DNA of 13,631 nt. Source: Comamonadaceae bacterium (GTDB lineage: Bacteria > Pseudomonadota > Gammaproteobacteria > Burkholderiales > Burkholderiaceae_C). The notes under the pieces are model-generated. The model did not search any database. It was not told the origin of the DNA and was given only the letters and a program-made list of their open reading frames with translations. The DNA is taken from contig JAAFHN010000021.1 in NCBI GenBank assembly GCA_013298415.1, forward strand, positions 1-13,631, written 5' to 3'. The position numbers and the translations under genes are program-made. Positions 6,871-13,619 of the stretch are shown one piece after another (position 1 is the stretch's first letter; each line of letters starts with the position of its first letter).

Positions 6871-8709
6871 ATGGCCAAACCGCCGCTGACCTTGCACCTA
6901 AGCCAGATCGCCGCCATCGCGGTGGATGCGTTGCTGGTGGCCGTTGCTTGGTGGTTTGCCTATCAGCTGCGCTTTAACTTTGAGCTACCCGCTGTTCTGG
7001 ACGGCTTGGTGTTTGGCAGCGCCCTGGCGGTGGCGCTGGTCTACGCAGGTTGCCTGGTGGCGGCGCGGGTGTATGCGCAGGTATGGCGCTTGACGAGTTT
7101 GTTGGAGATTCGGCGTCTTGGCGCAGCCATTGCTGTGGCGGGGCTCATGGTGGCGGCCGCAACCCTGTTGTTTAGGGAGCTGGGTTTGCCGCGTACTGTG
7201 ATCGTGGTTCATCCGGTGCTGTGTTTGATGCTCTTGGCTGCCGCGCGTGCGGCTGCGCGCAGCGCGAGTGAGCGCGCCGACTCCGCCAGCGGCGAAGGCG
7301 CTGGCTTGCTGCTGATGGGAGATCTGGACGAAGCGGCTGCGGCCTTGCGGGGCATCAAAGGCTCCAAGCAGTGGATGCCGGTTGCGGTGGTGTCGCCCCA
7401 GCCCACAGATCAAGGGCGCAGCTTGGGTGCCGTGCCCGTGCTGGGTGGCTTTGATGGCTTGGCAGACCATATCTCCGCTACACAGGCCAAGGCGGTATTG
7501 ATTGCTGGCGCCAAAGGCAGCGCTACGCGGCGCGCAGCATTGCTAGCCGCCGGCGGGCAAGGTGTTGCGGTACTCACTTTGCCCACCGCAGACGACATGC
7601 TCGCCGATGGCTCGGCTGCGCCGCGCCGGGTGCAACTGGAGGATTTGTTGGGCCGTCCCAGCGTGGCGCTGGATGAGCAAGCACTCTCGGAGCTGTTTGC
7701 GGGGCGCTGCGTGATGGTCACCGGGGGCGCTGGCTCCATCGGCGCTGAGCTTTGCCGTCAGCTCGCTCGCTTCGGTGTCAACGAGCTTGTCTGCGCTGAC
7801 ATCTCAGAAGTCGGGCTCTATGCCCTGGATCAAGAGCTGAACCGCGCCCACCCGCAGCTCAAGCTGCGGTGCTACACCGCCAACGTGCGCGAGTACGACC
7901 GGCTTTTGGCAATTGCGCAAGCGCACCGGCCCGCCGTGATCTTGCACGCTGCGGCCTACAAGCACGTGCCGCTGATGGAAGAGCGCAATGAGGTGGAGGC
8001 CTTGCGCACCAATGTGATGGGCACCTTGAACTCCGCGCGTGTGGCAGGTGCTTGTGGGTCGCAGCGCTTCGTGTTGATTTCCACCGACAAAGCCGTGAAT
8101 CCCACGAACGTGATGGGTGCCAGTAAGCGGCTGGCCGAGCGCCTGGTGCATGCTGTGGCGCGGGAGTTTGCTGGCACGCAGTTCGTATCGGTGCGCTTTG
8201 GCAACGTGCTCGGCTCGAGCGGCTCTGTGGTGCCGCTGTTTACGCAACAAATTGAACGCGGCGGGCCAGTGAGCGTGACGCACCCTGACATCGTGCGCTA
8301 CTTCATGACCATCCCTGAGGCCTGCCGCCTCGTGCTGCAAGCGGGCCAGCTCGGCCAAAGCGGCCAAATCTTTGTGCTCGACATGGGTGAGCCGGTGAGA
8401 ATCGTCGAACTTGCCCGGATGATGATCCGCCTGAGCGGCAAAACCGAAGCGGAAATCCCCATCCAGTTCACTGGCCTGCGCCCCGGAGAAAAGCTCTACG
8501 AAGAGCTGCTCGCCAGCGACGAAACCAGCCAAGCAACACCACACGCCAAGCTGCGCATTGCCAAGGTAAGCGAAGGGCTGGGGGTGGAAGCCGATGCGGT
8601 TGCCCAGTGGATTGCGCGGGCGGGCGGAAACCCTTCGTCGGCCGAGGTTCGGGGGTTTTTGTGCTCCCTTGTGCCGGAGTACCAAGCCAGAGCCAGCGTC
8701 GTAGGCTAA
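6871..8709 (+). CDS. legB: Membrane-anchored UDP-GlcNAc 4,6-dehydratase, PglF/CapD/FlaA1-type (LegB role)
   Basis: A 612-residue nucleoside-diphosphate-sugar 4,6-dehydratase, the first committed step: UDP-GlcNAc to the 4-keto-6-deoxy sugar, using bound NAD. About four membrane helices lie at roughly residues 10-30, 42-65, 82-103 and 108-128. A middle Rossmann-like region follows, then the catalytic short-chain dehydrogenase domain with TGGAGSIG (284-291), STDK (404-407) and MGASK (415-419). Met415 replaces the usual Tyr of YxxxK, as is normal for PglF-type enzymes. GLRPGEKLYEEL near the C-terminus is another family hallmark. ATG 6871 puts the start just before the first helix. It has no clear ribosome site and lies 31 nt after the legC stop; an in-frame upstream extension would overlap legC. 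It is the last gene of the operon and overlaps the converging gene by 4 nt. Its substrate could be another UDP-HexNAc. Confidence 0.92.
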   Translation: MAKPPLTLHLSQIAAIAVDALLVAVAWWFAYQLRFNFELPAVLDGLVFGSALAVALVYAGCLVAARVYAQVWRLTSLLEIRRLGAAIAVAGLMVAAATLLFRELGLPRTVIVVHPVLCLMLLAAARAAARSASERADSASGEGAGLLLMGDLDEAAAALRGIKGSKQWMPVAVVSPQPTDQGRSLGAVPVLGGFDGLADHISATQAKAVLIAGAKGSATRRAALLAAGGQGVAVLTLPTADDMLADGSAAPRRVQLEDLLGRPSVALDEQALSELFAGRCVMVTGGAGSIGAELCRQLARFGVNELVCADISEVGLYALDQELNRAHPQLKLRCYTANVREYDRLLAIAQAHRPAVILHAAAYKHVPLMEERNEVEALRTNVMGTLNSARVAGACGSQRFVLISTDKAVNPTNVMGASKRLAERLVHAVAREFAGTQFVSVRFGNVLGSSGSVVPLFTQQIERGGPVSVTHPDIVRYFMTIPEACRLVLQAGQLGQSGQIFVLDMGEPVRIVELARMMIRLSGKTEAEIPIQFTGLRPGEKLYEELLASDETSQATPHAKLRIAKVSEGLGVEADAVAQWIARAGGNPSSAEVRGFLCSLVPEYQARASVVG

Positions 8710-9323
8710 GCCTTCAACACACCCAGGCGTTCTAGCGCGTCGCCCACGAGATCCAAGCGCACCAGGGGGCTTTCCAGTTGCATCAATTGCTGCTTCAGCT
8801 CTGCGGGCAGCGGAAGCAATTCTGCCCAGCGGTTGGCCACCCAGGCGCAGTCGCCAAAAGCTTCCGCGTCGGGCAGGTGGGCTGCGCCTCGGGCTTTGAG
8901 TTGAGCCATCAAGATCGCCAGGCCTTGTGAGATTTTTTCGTGCTCCGGTGGCACTGCTACGGGTTGGTCGTCGTCGACGCGCTCCACATGTGCCGTCCAA
9001 AGGCCATACTTCGCGCGCTCGCTGCGGAGCACGCGAAATCGCTGTTGCCCTGTGCAAACCACGCTGAGCAAGCCCGACTGCACCGTGGTGAGCTCTTGGA
9101 TTTGTGCCAGCGTGCCCACTTCTGCAAAGGCTTCCTCGATCCCTGCGGCGCTCACCTCCCGGCCCTTTCGCAAGCGCACTACGCCGAAGGGCGCACCCAC
9201 GGCGTGGCACTTGCGGATCATGTCGAGGTAGCGCACCTCAAAGATGCGCAGAGGCAGCACGCCGCCGGGGAAGAGCACGGTTTCCAACGGGAAAAGCGGC
9301 AGACCATGCAGTTCGGTGGTCAA
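8706..9323 (-). CDS. Stand-alone LON substrate-binding domain protein
   Basis: A 205-residue protein corresponding to the N-terminal substrate-binding domain of Lon protease (LON/PUA-like fold) without the AAA+ or protease parts. The opening LPLFPLETVLFPGGVLPL, followed by RIFEVRYLDMI, is characteristic. The middle shows the beta-barrel pattern ending in GQQRFRVL, and the rest is helical. Such proteins are widespread in proteobacteria and little understood; a peptide-binding or adaptor role is a guess. The start is a TTG at 9321-9323, supported by an AAGGA-like site 4-5 nt upstream on the coding strand (AAAAAGGACGCC before TTG). No ATG is available further upstream. The gene converges on the dehydratase gene with a 4-nt overlap of stop regions. 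It follows accD on the same strand after a 119-nt gap. Confidence 0.85.
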   Translation of the reverse strand: MTTELHGLPLFPLETVLFPGGVLPLRIFEVRYLDMIRKCHAVGAPFGVVRLRKGREVSAAGIEEAFAEVGTLAQIQELTTVQSGLLSVVCTGQQRFRVLRSERAKYGLWTAHVERVDDDQPVAVPPEHEKISQGLAILMAQLKARGAAHLPDAEAFGDCAWVANRWAELLPLPAELKQQLMQLESPLVRLDLVGDALERLGVLKA

Positions 9324-9442
9324 GGCGTCCTTTTTCGGTGAGTCACGCAGTGTTTTTTGCGAAAATTCGGAAAAAGCAGCGCTTTGTCCAATGATTTGCT
9401 TGATTTGTTGCTATATAACAAATAGCATTTAGCGGTAAATCC
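9324..9442. repeat. AT-rich spacer with three small overlapping inverted repeats downstream of accD
   Basis: Between accD and the LON-domain gene the composition drops sharply in G+C. Three perfect short inverted repeats sit together: TTTGTT (9404-9409) with AACAAA (9417-9422), TGCTAT (9409-9414) with ATAGCA (9422-9427), and ATTTA (9427-9431) with TAAAT (9436-9440). The first two share bases, so they cannot form at once. On the accD strand the ATTTA/TAAAT hairpin begins 2 nt after the stop codon. There is no run of T typical of an intrinsic terminator. The stretch may be a degenerate intergenic palindromic repeat of the kind scattered in Comamonadaceae, an mRNA 3'-end element, or the promoter region of the LON-domain gene. 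Confidence 0.45.
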
Positions 9443-10315
9443 TTACGCCAACGCGTCGGCGCTTTGGCGGGTGAGCATCGCCAGCGCGTTCGCCACCGTG
9501 TCGCGCAGCTCGCGGCGGTCGCAAATGAAATCCACGGCGCCCTTTTGCATCAAAAATTCGGCCCGCTGGAATCCTTCGGGGAGCTTTTCGCGCACCGTGT
9601 TTTCAATCACTCTCGGGCCTGCGAAGCCGATCAAAGCCTTGGGTTCAGCCACCACGATATCGCCCACAAAGGCGAAGCCGGCGCTCACGCCGCCCATGGT
9701 GGGATCGGTGAGCACGCTCACGTAAGGCAAGCCCTTCTTAGCCAGTTTCGTGAGCGAGGCATTCGTTTTGGCCATCTGCATCAAACTCAGCAAGCCCTCT
9801 TGCATCCGCGCGCCGCCGGTGGCGGTGAAGCACACAAACGGCACCTTTTGCTCAATCGCCGTTTCTACACCGCGCACGAAGCGCTCGCCCACCACTGAAC
9901 CCATGCTGCCGCCCATGAATTCAAATTCAAAGCAAGCCACCACCACGGGCAGCGTACGCAGCGCCCCGCCCATCACCACGAGTGAATCTGTCTCGCCAGT
10001 GTTGTCCATCGCTTCTTTCAGCCGCTCGGGGTACTTGCGACTGTCTTTGAACTTGAGGGCGTCGGTGGGCACCACTTCCACGCCAATCTCGTAGCGGCCT
10101 TCGGCGTCCAAAAAGCGATCCAGGCGCGCCCTGGCTCCGATGCGATGGTGGTGGCTACAGCTCGGGCAAACCATTTGATTGGCTTCCAAATCGGCGCGGT
10201 ACAGCACCGTGTCGCAACCCGCGCACTTGATCCAAACGCCTTCAGGCACGCTGCGCCGTTCAGACGGATCGGTGTGCTGAATCTTGGGCGGCAGCAGTTT
10301 TTCAAGCCATGACAT
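9443..10315 (-). CDS. accD: Acetyl-CoA carboxylase carboxyltransferase subunit beta
   Basis: The 290-residue beta subunit of the carboxyltransferase of acetyl-CoA carboxylase. With AccA it transfers CO2 from biotin on AccB to acetyl-CoA, giving malonyl-CoA for fatty-acid synthesis in the cytoplasm. The N-terminal four-Cys zinc ribbon is intact (Cys31, Cys34, Cys50, Cys53), preceded by the family start MSWLEKLLPPKI. The carboxyltransferase core shows SLVVMGGALR, FEFEFMGGSMGSVVGER, TATGGARMQEG and TDPTMGGVSAGFA. The start at 10315 is chosen over an open frame reaching 10441 because it matches the family and AAGGA lies 7 nt upstream on the coding strand. In many beta-proteobacteria accD lies between trpA and folC. 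Neither is present here, so it appears to be a separate unit. It is an essential housekeeping gene with no sign of damage. Confidence 0.97.
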   Translation of the reverse strand: MSWLEKLLPPKIQHTDPSERRSVPEGVWIKCAGCDTVLYRADLEANQMVCPSCSHHHRIGARARLDRFLDAEGRYEIGVEVVPTDALKFKDSRKYPERLKEAMDNTGETDSLVVMGGALRTLPVVVACFEFEFMGGSMGSVVGERFVRGVETAIEQKVPFVCFTATGGARMQEGLLSLMQMAKTNASLTKLAKKGLPYVSVLTDPTMGGVSAGFAFVGDIVVAEPKALIGFAGPRVIENTVREKLPEGFQRAEFLMQKGAVDFICDRRELRDTVANALAMLTRQSADALA

Positions 10316-10608
10316 CGCGGGTTCCTTGCTTTGAGCAAAGGATTGTAGGCAGAGGACCCGCAGCCGCAGCCCTGGATGCGGGTTGCCAGCCGCGCCTGAG
10401 TCGTCAGTCGGGGGCGGCCGCTGCATGGTTATTGGGAGCAACCCGCTTTACCGCAGCGCCTCATCAATGTAAACTACTGTAACAATTTCAGGGTCGATCC
10501 AAAAATTGCAACTCTGGCAGCGCTGAGCCAGGTTGCCAAGCGCTCGTCTGGGCATGTCGTGGTTCGATCTTTCCAGTGGTCCATCACAGGCATCCTCGCT
10601 GAATCAAC
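10316..10608. other. Intergenic region upstream of accD
   Basis: These 293 bases separate the accD start from the next ORF. No RNA gene is visible. The part next to accD is G+C-rich and remains open in the accD frame up to 10441, but that extension does not look like AccD. The far part (about 10465-10500) is AT-richer, and a promoter for accD could lie there on the - strand. I could not identify a convincing -35/-10 pair. Confidence 0.4.
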
Positions 10609-11217
10609 ATGAGTCCAGAGCCGCAAAGTTTGCCGATACAGAAGTCGCGGGAACTCTTGGCCGTGGCGCGCCAGCTTTCCAGCAAGACGGTCGAAGAAGC
10701 CAGTGGTCAATGCCTTGTCAGCACACTTTGTGTAGCGTTGAGTTCGCACACACCTGGCGAGCTGCTCCTGTTGCGGTGGGAGGTCGCCGGAGACCCCAGC
10801 TACCGAGAACACTGGGCTTTGAGGATGGACGAGCGCACAGCGATTGACGCCACTCGCATGCAGGTGGATAGAAAGCGCTCGGTTGCGGTGCCGCTCAGCG
10901 CCTACCCCAGCAACTACCGATTGGCCGGGGAGTATCGATTGAGCGAGCTTTTGAGCGGCACGCAAACTCGGCTTGCGTTTGCGCGCAGGCGCGCCAAGCC
11001 ACCGCTGGAGATCAATTTCCGCACTGTGGCTTCGTTGCGCTGGCGAGCCGCATGCATCGACGCCCGCGGCAGCAGGCCCACAGCCCCGGTGTTTGTCGCT
11101 GCGATGCCAGCCTTTCTCCATTTCTTGGGTGTAGCTGCCAGCACGAGCCTACGCAGGAGCTTAGAGGGCAGAAGGCGCAAACTCGAGGTGCGTCTAGGAA
11201 CGCCTGCCCAACCCTGA
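10609..11217 (+). CDS. Hypothetical protein, possible degenerate tyrosine-recombinase (P4-integrase-like) core
   Basis: A 202-codon ORF from ATG 10609 with a TGA two codons upstream and no ribosome site. Residues 49-57 (PGELLLLRW) resemble the region around the first catalytic arginine of tyrosine recombinases, where the pattern is often RPGEL..RW. Thr48 stands where that arginine belongs. TRMQVDRKRSVAVPLS (82-97) resembles the RMK...VPLS beta-hairpin of P4-type integrases, and a PLEINFRTVASLRW stretch recalls the segment after it. The expected HGFR, H/W and Tyr nucleophile motifs are not seen in the rest. Codon use is rougher than in neighbours (AGA, AGG, CGA, CTA, TTA, GTA). The simplest reading is a decayed fragment of an integrase gene. 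A real but unknown short protein, or a spurious ORF, cannot be excluded. The similarity is by eye only. Confidence 0.4.
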   Translation: MSPEPQSLPIQKSRELLAVARQLSSKTVEEASGQCLVSTLCVALSSHTPGELLLLRWEVAGDPSYREHWALRMDERTAIDATRMQVDRKRSVAVPLSAYPSNYRLAGEYRLSELLSGTQTRLAFARRRAKPPLEINFRTVASLRWRAACIDARGSRPTAPVFVAAMPAFLHFLGVAASTSLRRSLEGRRRKLEVRLGTPAQP

Positions 11218-11289
11218 CGGGTACGGCTCAGTTGCCTGTGTCGATGCCGACGAGCCGACGTGCCGAGTATTCAACTTGACTTTCGCGCA

Positions 11290-12204
11290 TCAGTCGGTGT
11301 GCAAGGGTGGCTGCACGGGTAGTTTCAGAAGCTGCGCCGCCACGGCCACTGCAATTACGCCTGGCTCCTTGCCTGCGACGCCGGAGATGCCGATGGGGCA
11401 GGTGATTTGATCTAGCTCGGCAGCGGTATAGCCGCGCTCAGCCAGGCGGTTCTTGAAGGTGGCCCACTTGGTTTTGCTGCCGATCAGGCCGATGAAGCTG
11501 AGGTCGGCGCGTTGTCGTTGTCGATCGAGTGCGGCGGCGCAAATTTCCAGGTCTTCGGCGTGCGAGAAGCTCATGATGAGCAGGCGGCTGCTCGCAGGCA
11601 CCAGATCCAAATCATGCACGGCGGCCTCTACCGGGGCGCTGTGCTCGGCGCGCACCTGGTGCGGCAGCTCGGGCGGAAAAATTTCGTCTCTGCTGTCGAT
11701 CCACGACATGGGCATGGGCAAGCCGGAGACGACCTGCACGATGGCGCGGCCCACGTGGCCGCCGCCAAAAAGTGCGAGTGTGGGCAGTCTCAAGCCCTGG
11801 TTTTGAAGAAATTTGATGCGATTCTTGACCTCCGTCCACGAATTCATTGCATTCGTTGCTACAAAAACGGGAGTTTGCCAAAGCACAAAGTCCAACCAAA
11901 CCACGCCGCCGCAGCACTGGCCCAGGCTCGGGCCAAGGGCGAAGCGTTCGCTCCTTGCCGCCTGCTCGGTCGCCCTGCCGTTCGCGGCGGACAAGATCCC
12001 TCGCGCCTTCGAAATCGCTTGCAGCTCTAGGTGGCCACCGCCAATCGTGCCTTCGGTGTCTTCTGCGAACACCAGCATCCACGCCCCCGCCTCGCGGGGC
12101 ACCGAGCCCGCGTGGCGCTGCACCTGCACGCACACGCAAGCCTCGTGCGTGAGGCGGGTAGCAAGGGCTCGCCAGTCGGGCGATGCAAACACAGGGATCG
12201 TCAT
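11290..12204 (-). CDS. xdhC: XdhC/CoxI-family molybdenum-cofactor insertion/sulfuration protein
   Basis: A 304-residue XdhC family protein. Members bind molybdenum cofactor and help its sulfuration and insertion into xanthine dehydrogenase or related molybdo-hydroxylases in the cytoplasm; they are not subunits of the final enzyme. The N-terminal XdhC/CoxI domain has GSVPREAGAWMLV, GTIGGGHLE (52-60) and GPSLGQCCGG with Cys97/Cys98. The C-terminal Rossmann domain begins LALFGGGHVGRA (143-154) and continues with GLIGSKTK, then CPIGI and AGKEPGVIAVAVAAQLL. Both domains are complete. The start is the ATG at 12202-12204, because it gives a family-like N-terminus; the frame is open upstream to 12483 but is then antisense to the next gene. 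No good ribosome site is seen. No xdhA/xdhB or other molybdoenzyme gene lies nearby, so its client is elsewhere in the genome. Confidence 0.92.
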   Translation of the reverse strand: MTIPVFASPDWRALATRLTHEACVCVQVQRHAGSVPREAGAWMLVFAEDTEGTIGGGHLELQAISKARGILSAANGRATEQAARSERFALGPSLGQCCGGVVWLDFVLWQTPVFVATNAMNSWTEVKNRIKFLQNQGLRLPTLALFGGGHVGRAIVQVVSGLPMPMSWIDSRDEIFPPELPHQVRAEHSAPVEAAVHDLDLVPASSRLLIMSFSHAEDLEICAAALDRQRQRADLSFIGLIGSKTKWATFKNRLAERGYTAAELDQITCPIGISGVAGKEPGVIAVAVAAQLLKLPVQPPLHTD

Positions 12205-12250
12205 TTGTGAGGAGCGGCCAAGCGCTTGCGTGGCAAAGGTGTTGTACGGT

Positions 12251-12280
12251 CTTGTGCTGACAAGCCTTTTCCCCGCACAA
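12251..12280. promoter_or_regulatory. Inverted repeats in the divergent xdhC / TonB-C-like intergenic region
   Basis: Between two divergent genes lie a perfect hairpin, CTTGT (12251-12255) with ACAAG (12260-12264), and a wider symmetric pair, TTGTGC (12253-12258) with GCACAA (12275-12280) separated by 16 nt. Such symmetry in a divergent promoter region can be an operator. No known regulator site is recognised, and arms this short could arise by chance. Confidence 0.25.
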
Positions 12281-12355
12281 TGTTTCGTTTGGCAGTATCG
12301 CGCAATGCGGAGGCCAAAAGCTGGTCGAATTCCACGCAAAACAGAGGCAAAACCC

Positions 12356-12850
12356 ATGCAAAGCTCGTCCGAACGCCCCTCTCCTCCGCTCGCAGCTCGC
12401 AAGCGCAGGCTGCTCTTGGCTGCGGGCGCCGCAACCCTTGCGCCACTGAGCGCACTGGCCCAAGTGAAGGCATCTGGCAACAAACCCCGTGAGCCTGTGC
12501 GTGTGAGCGCCTCCGAGACGCTGATGGACTACCGCGTGGACGCTGCGTCGCACTTGTACCGCATGTACAAAGATCGGCTCTACCATGGCCGGATGCCGCC
12601 GCTGCTCTATGCGATTGGCATTGTGGAATTCACGGTGGATGTGGACGGCACGCTTGCCGACGCCAGCTGGGTTCGCGCGCCGCGCCACGCCCCAGAGGTG
12701 ATGGAGGCCGTGATGAAAATGATCAAAGACGCCTCGCCGTATCCCGCCCCTGAAAAGCTGGGCAAGATCAGCTACATGGAGACTTGGCTTTGGGACAAAT
12801 CGGGCCGCTGGCAGATCGATATCCTGAGCGAAGGCCAGCGCGACGGCTGA
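12356..12850 (+). CDS. Secreted TonB-C-terminal-like protein with twin-arginine-type signal
   Basis: A 164-residue exported protein. Residues 1-36 look like a signal peptide: a basic ARKRR stretch with Arg17-Arg18, a hydrophobic core LLLAAGAATLAPLSALA, and a likely cut after Ala35 (ALA before Gln36). The twin arginines and moderate hydrophobicity are Tat-like. The C-terminal half (about 85-164) resembles a TonB C-terminal domain: VEFTVDVDGTLADASWV, then a helix, then SPYPAPEKL and a final beta-strand. There is no N-terminal membrane anchor and no proline-rich linker, so it is not a standard energy-transducing TonB. ATG 12356 is chosen because GAGG (12344-12347) lies 8 nt upstream and the signal peptide then fits; ATG 12305 also lies in frame. 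It is transcribed away from xdhC. The function is unknown, probably periplasmic. Confidence 0.8.
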   Translation: MQSSSERPSPPLAARKRRLLLAAGAATLAPLSALAQVKASGNKPREPVRVSASETLMDYRVDAASHLYRMYKDRLYHGRMPPLLYAIGIVEFTVDVDGTLADASWVRAPRHAPEVMEAVMKMIKDASPYPAPEKLGKISYMETWLWDKSGRWQIDILSEGQRDG

Positions 12851-12933
12851 TTTGCGGCCCAAATCACCGCAGTCGTCCTTGCTGCGTCTTGTCGTGCCAG
12901 GGCAGTGCCTGCGACTTTGCGCCTAGACAGCGG

Positions 12934-12952
12934 CGATTTCGACCCCAAATCG
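12934..12952. repeat. Short inverted repeat between convergent genes
   Basis: CGATTT (12934-12939) and AAATCG (12947-12952) form a perfect 6-bp stem with a 7-nt loop between two converging genes. No T run follows on either strand. It could help end transcription from either side, but the support is weak. Confidence 0.25.
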
Positions 12953-12971
12953 ACTGACGCTTCTCTTGGCC

Positions 12972-13373
12972 TCAGCCAAACAGCCAGTTGTGCAGCATGC
13001 GCCCCGGCATGAGGGCGAAACTGCCCGCAATCAGCAAGCCACCCACATACAGCCCGATCATGCAGCCCATGTGCGTGCGCACGTCGTGGCGCTTTGCCGC
13101 TGAAAGCGCGAGTGGCACGGTCACGAAGACGGAAAAGCTGAACAGGTGGATGAAGCCAAAGTGGCTCAAAAATTGCGGCCCCACGACCGCTGGCATGAAG
13201 AGGCTGATGGCTGCAGTGACAACCATCAAGCCCATGTAGATTTTTCCAAGCGCGCGGTGATTGCGAGTGCCTTTGCGGCGCAGCATGAGCCAAGTGCCAA
13301 TCAAAAATGCAGGCACCACGGTTGCGAGGTGGGCGTAGGCGAGGTTTTGGTAGAGGGCGGTGTGGATCGTCAT
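12972..13373 (-). CDS. DUF2306-type small integral membrane protein
   Basis: A 133-residue membrane protein with about four hydrophobic helices, roughly residues 12-30, 45-62, 70-90 and 104-122. The arrangement and the motif RNHRALGKIYMGLM (37-50), plus a later RTHMGCMIGLY stretch, match the DUF2306 family of predicted membrane proteins. Conserved histidines (His14, His39, and others between the helices) suggest possible metal or heme contacts, which is inference. No function is established that I can name. The start is the ATG at 13371-13373; the coding strand shows only a weak CAAG upstream. It converges with the TonB-C-like gene across a 121-nt spacer. The call could also be read as a DUF420-like or cytochrome-like membrane protein. 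Confidence 0.8.
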   Translation of the reverse strand: MTIHTALYQNLAYAHLATVVPAFLIGTWLMLRRKGTRNHRALGKIYMGLMVVTAAISLFMPAVVGPQFLSHFGFIHLFSFSVFVTVPLALSAAKRHDVRTHMGCMIGLYVGGLLIAGSFALMPGRMLHNWLFG

Positions 13374-13448
13374 GGCTTGAATGATGCTTTAGCAGCTGGT
13401 TCGTGCGCAAGCGTGGTGCGATGAGTGGCTTGCGGGAGGAGTAAGTGG

Positions 13449-13619
13449 TTGATTTTTGGCCTGATCTTGATGGCAGGTCTTTCCTCGCTGGGTGCCGGCA
13501 GCCCGTCTGCCCTGGCGGGGCTTTTGCTTCTTTCCTCCGGAGGGTTGGTTTGGTGTCGGGTCTCGCCCCGACTGGCGATCTACTTTGTGCGCCCAGCATG
13601 GGTGCATGCCTGCGGGTGA
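13449..13619 (+). CDS. Possible small hydrophobic ORF interrupted by or running into a group II intron
   Basis: A short ORF starting at TTG 13449 with an excellent GGAGGAG ribosome site (13435-13441) 7 nt upstream. The first ~35 residues are one Gly/Ala/Ser/Leu-rich hydrophobic stretch (MAGLSSLGAGSPSALAG, then LLLLSSGGLVW), followed by CRVSPRLAIYF. The last ~11 codons would lie inside the putative intron that begins at 13587. If real, this is a small membrane or secreted peptide cut by the intron. Chance in a G+C-rich stretch is equally likely, because hairpins overlap it. Confidence 0.2.
   Translation: MIFGLILMAGLSSLGAGSPSALAGLLLLSSGGLVWCRVSPRLAIYFVRPAWVHACG
13509..13525 (+). terminator. 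Weak intrinsic-terminator-like hairpin
   Basis: GCCC (13509-13512) pairs with GGGC (13518-13521) around a 5-nt loop and is followed by TTTT and a pyrimidine-rich run. The stem is short. No strong gene runs into it on this strand except the doubtful small ORF, which overlaps it. Confidence 0.25.
13555..13572. repeat. G+C-rich hairpin just upstream of the putative intron
   Basis: GTCGGG (13555-13560) and CCCGAC (13567-13572) form a perfect 6-bp stem with a 6-nt loop, ending 14 nt before the putative intron's first base. A perfect 10-bp palindrome CCTCCGGAGG lies at 13534-13543. Some bacterial group II introns, notably class C, insert next to stem-loops, so this hairpin may be part of the insertion site. 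Confidence 0.35.

Noticed and set aside
7804..9210. 468-codon ORF on the - strand across the dehydratase and LON-domain genes
   Set aside because: Antisense shadow of two well-identified genes; its translation is Arg/His/Gly-rich with no recognisable motif.
10316..10441. N-terminal extension of accD by 42 codons
   Set aside because: AccD begins at MSWLEKLLPPKI in the family, and AAGGA sits 7 nt before that ATG; the extension is Pro/Arg-rich noise.
10474..11121. 215-codon - strand ORF opposite the integrase-like ORF
   Set aside because: No family motif seen. The + strand frame at least shows a recombinase-like pattern, though neither is secure.
11612..12862. 416-codon - strand ORF overlapping xdhC in another frame
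   Set aside because: The real xdhC frame has all family motifs; this one is a shifted shadow with unnatural composition.
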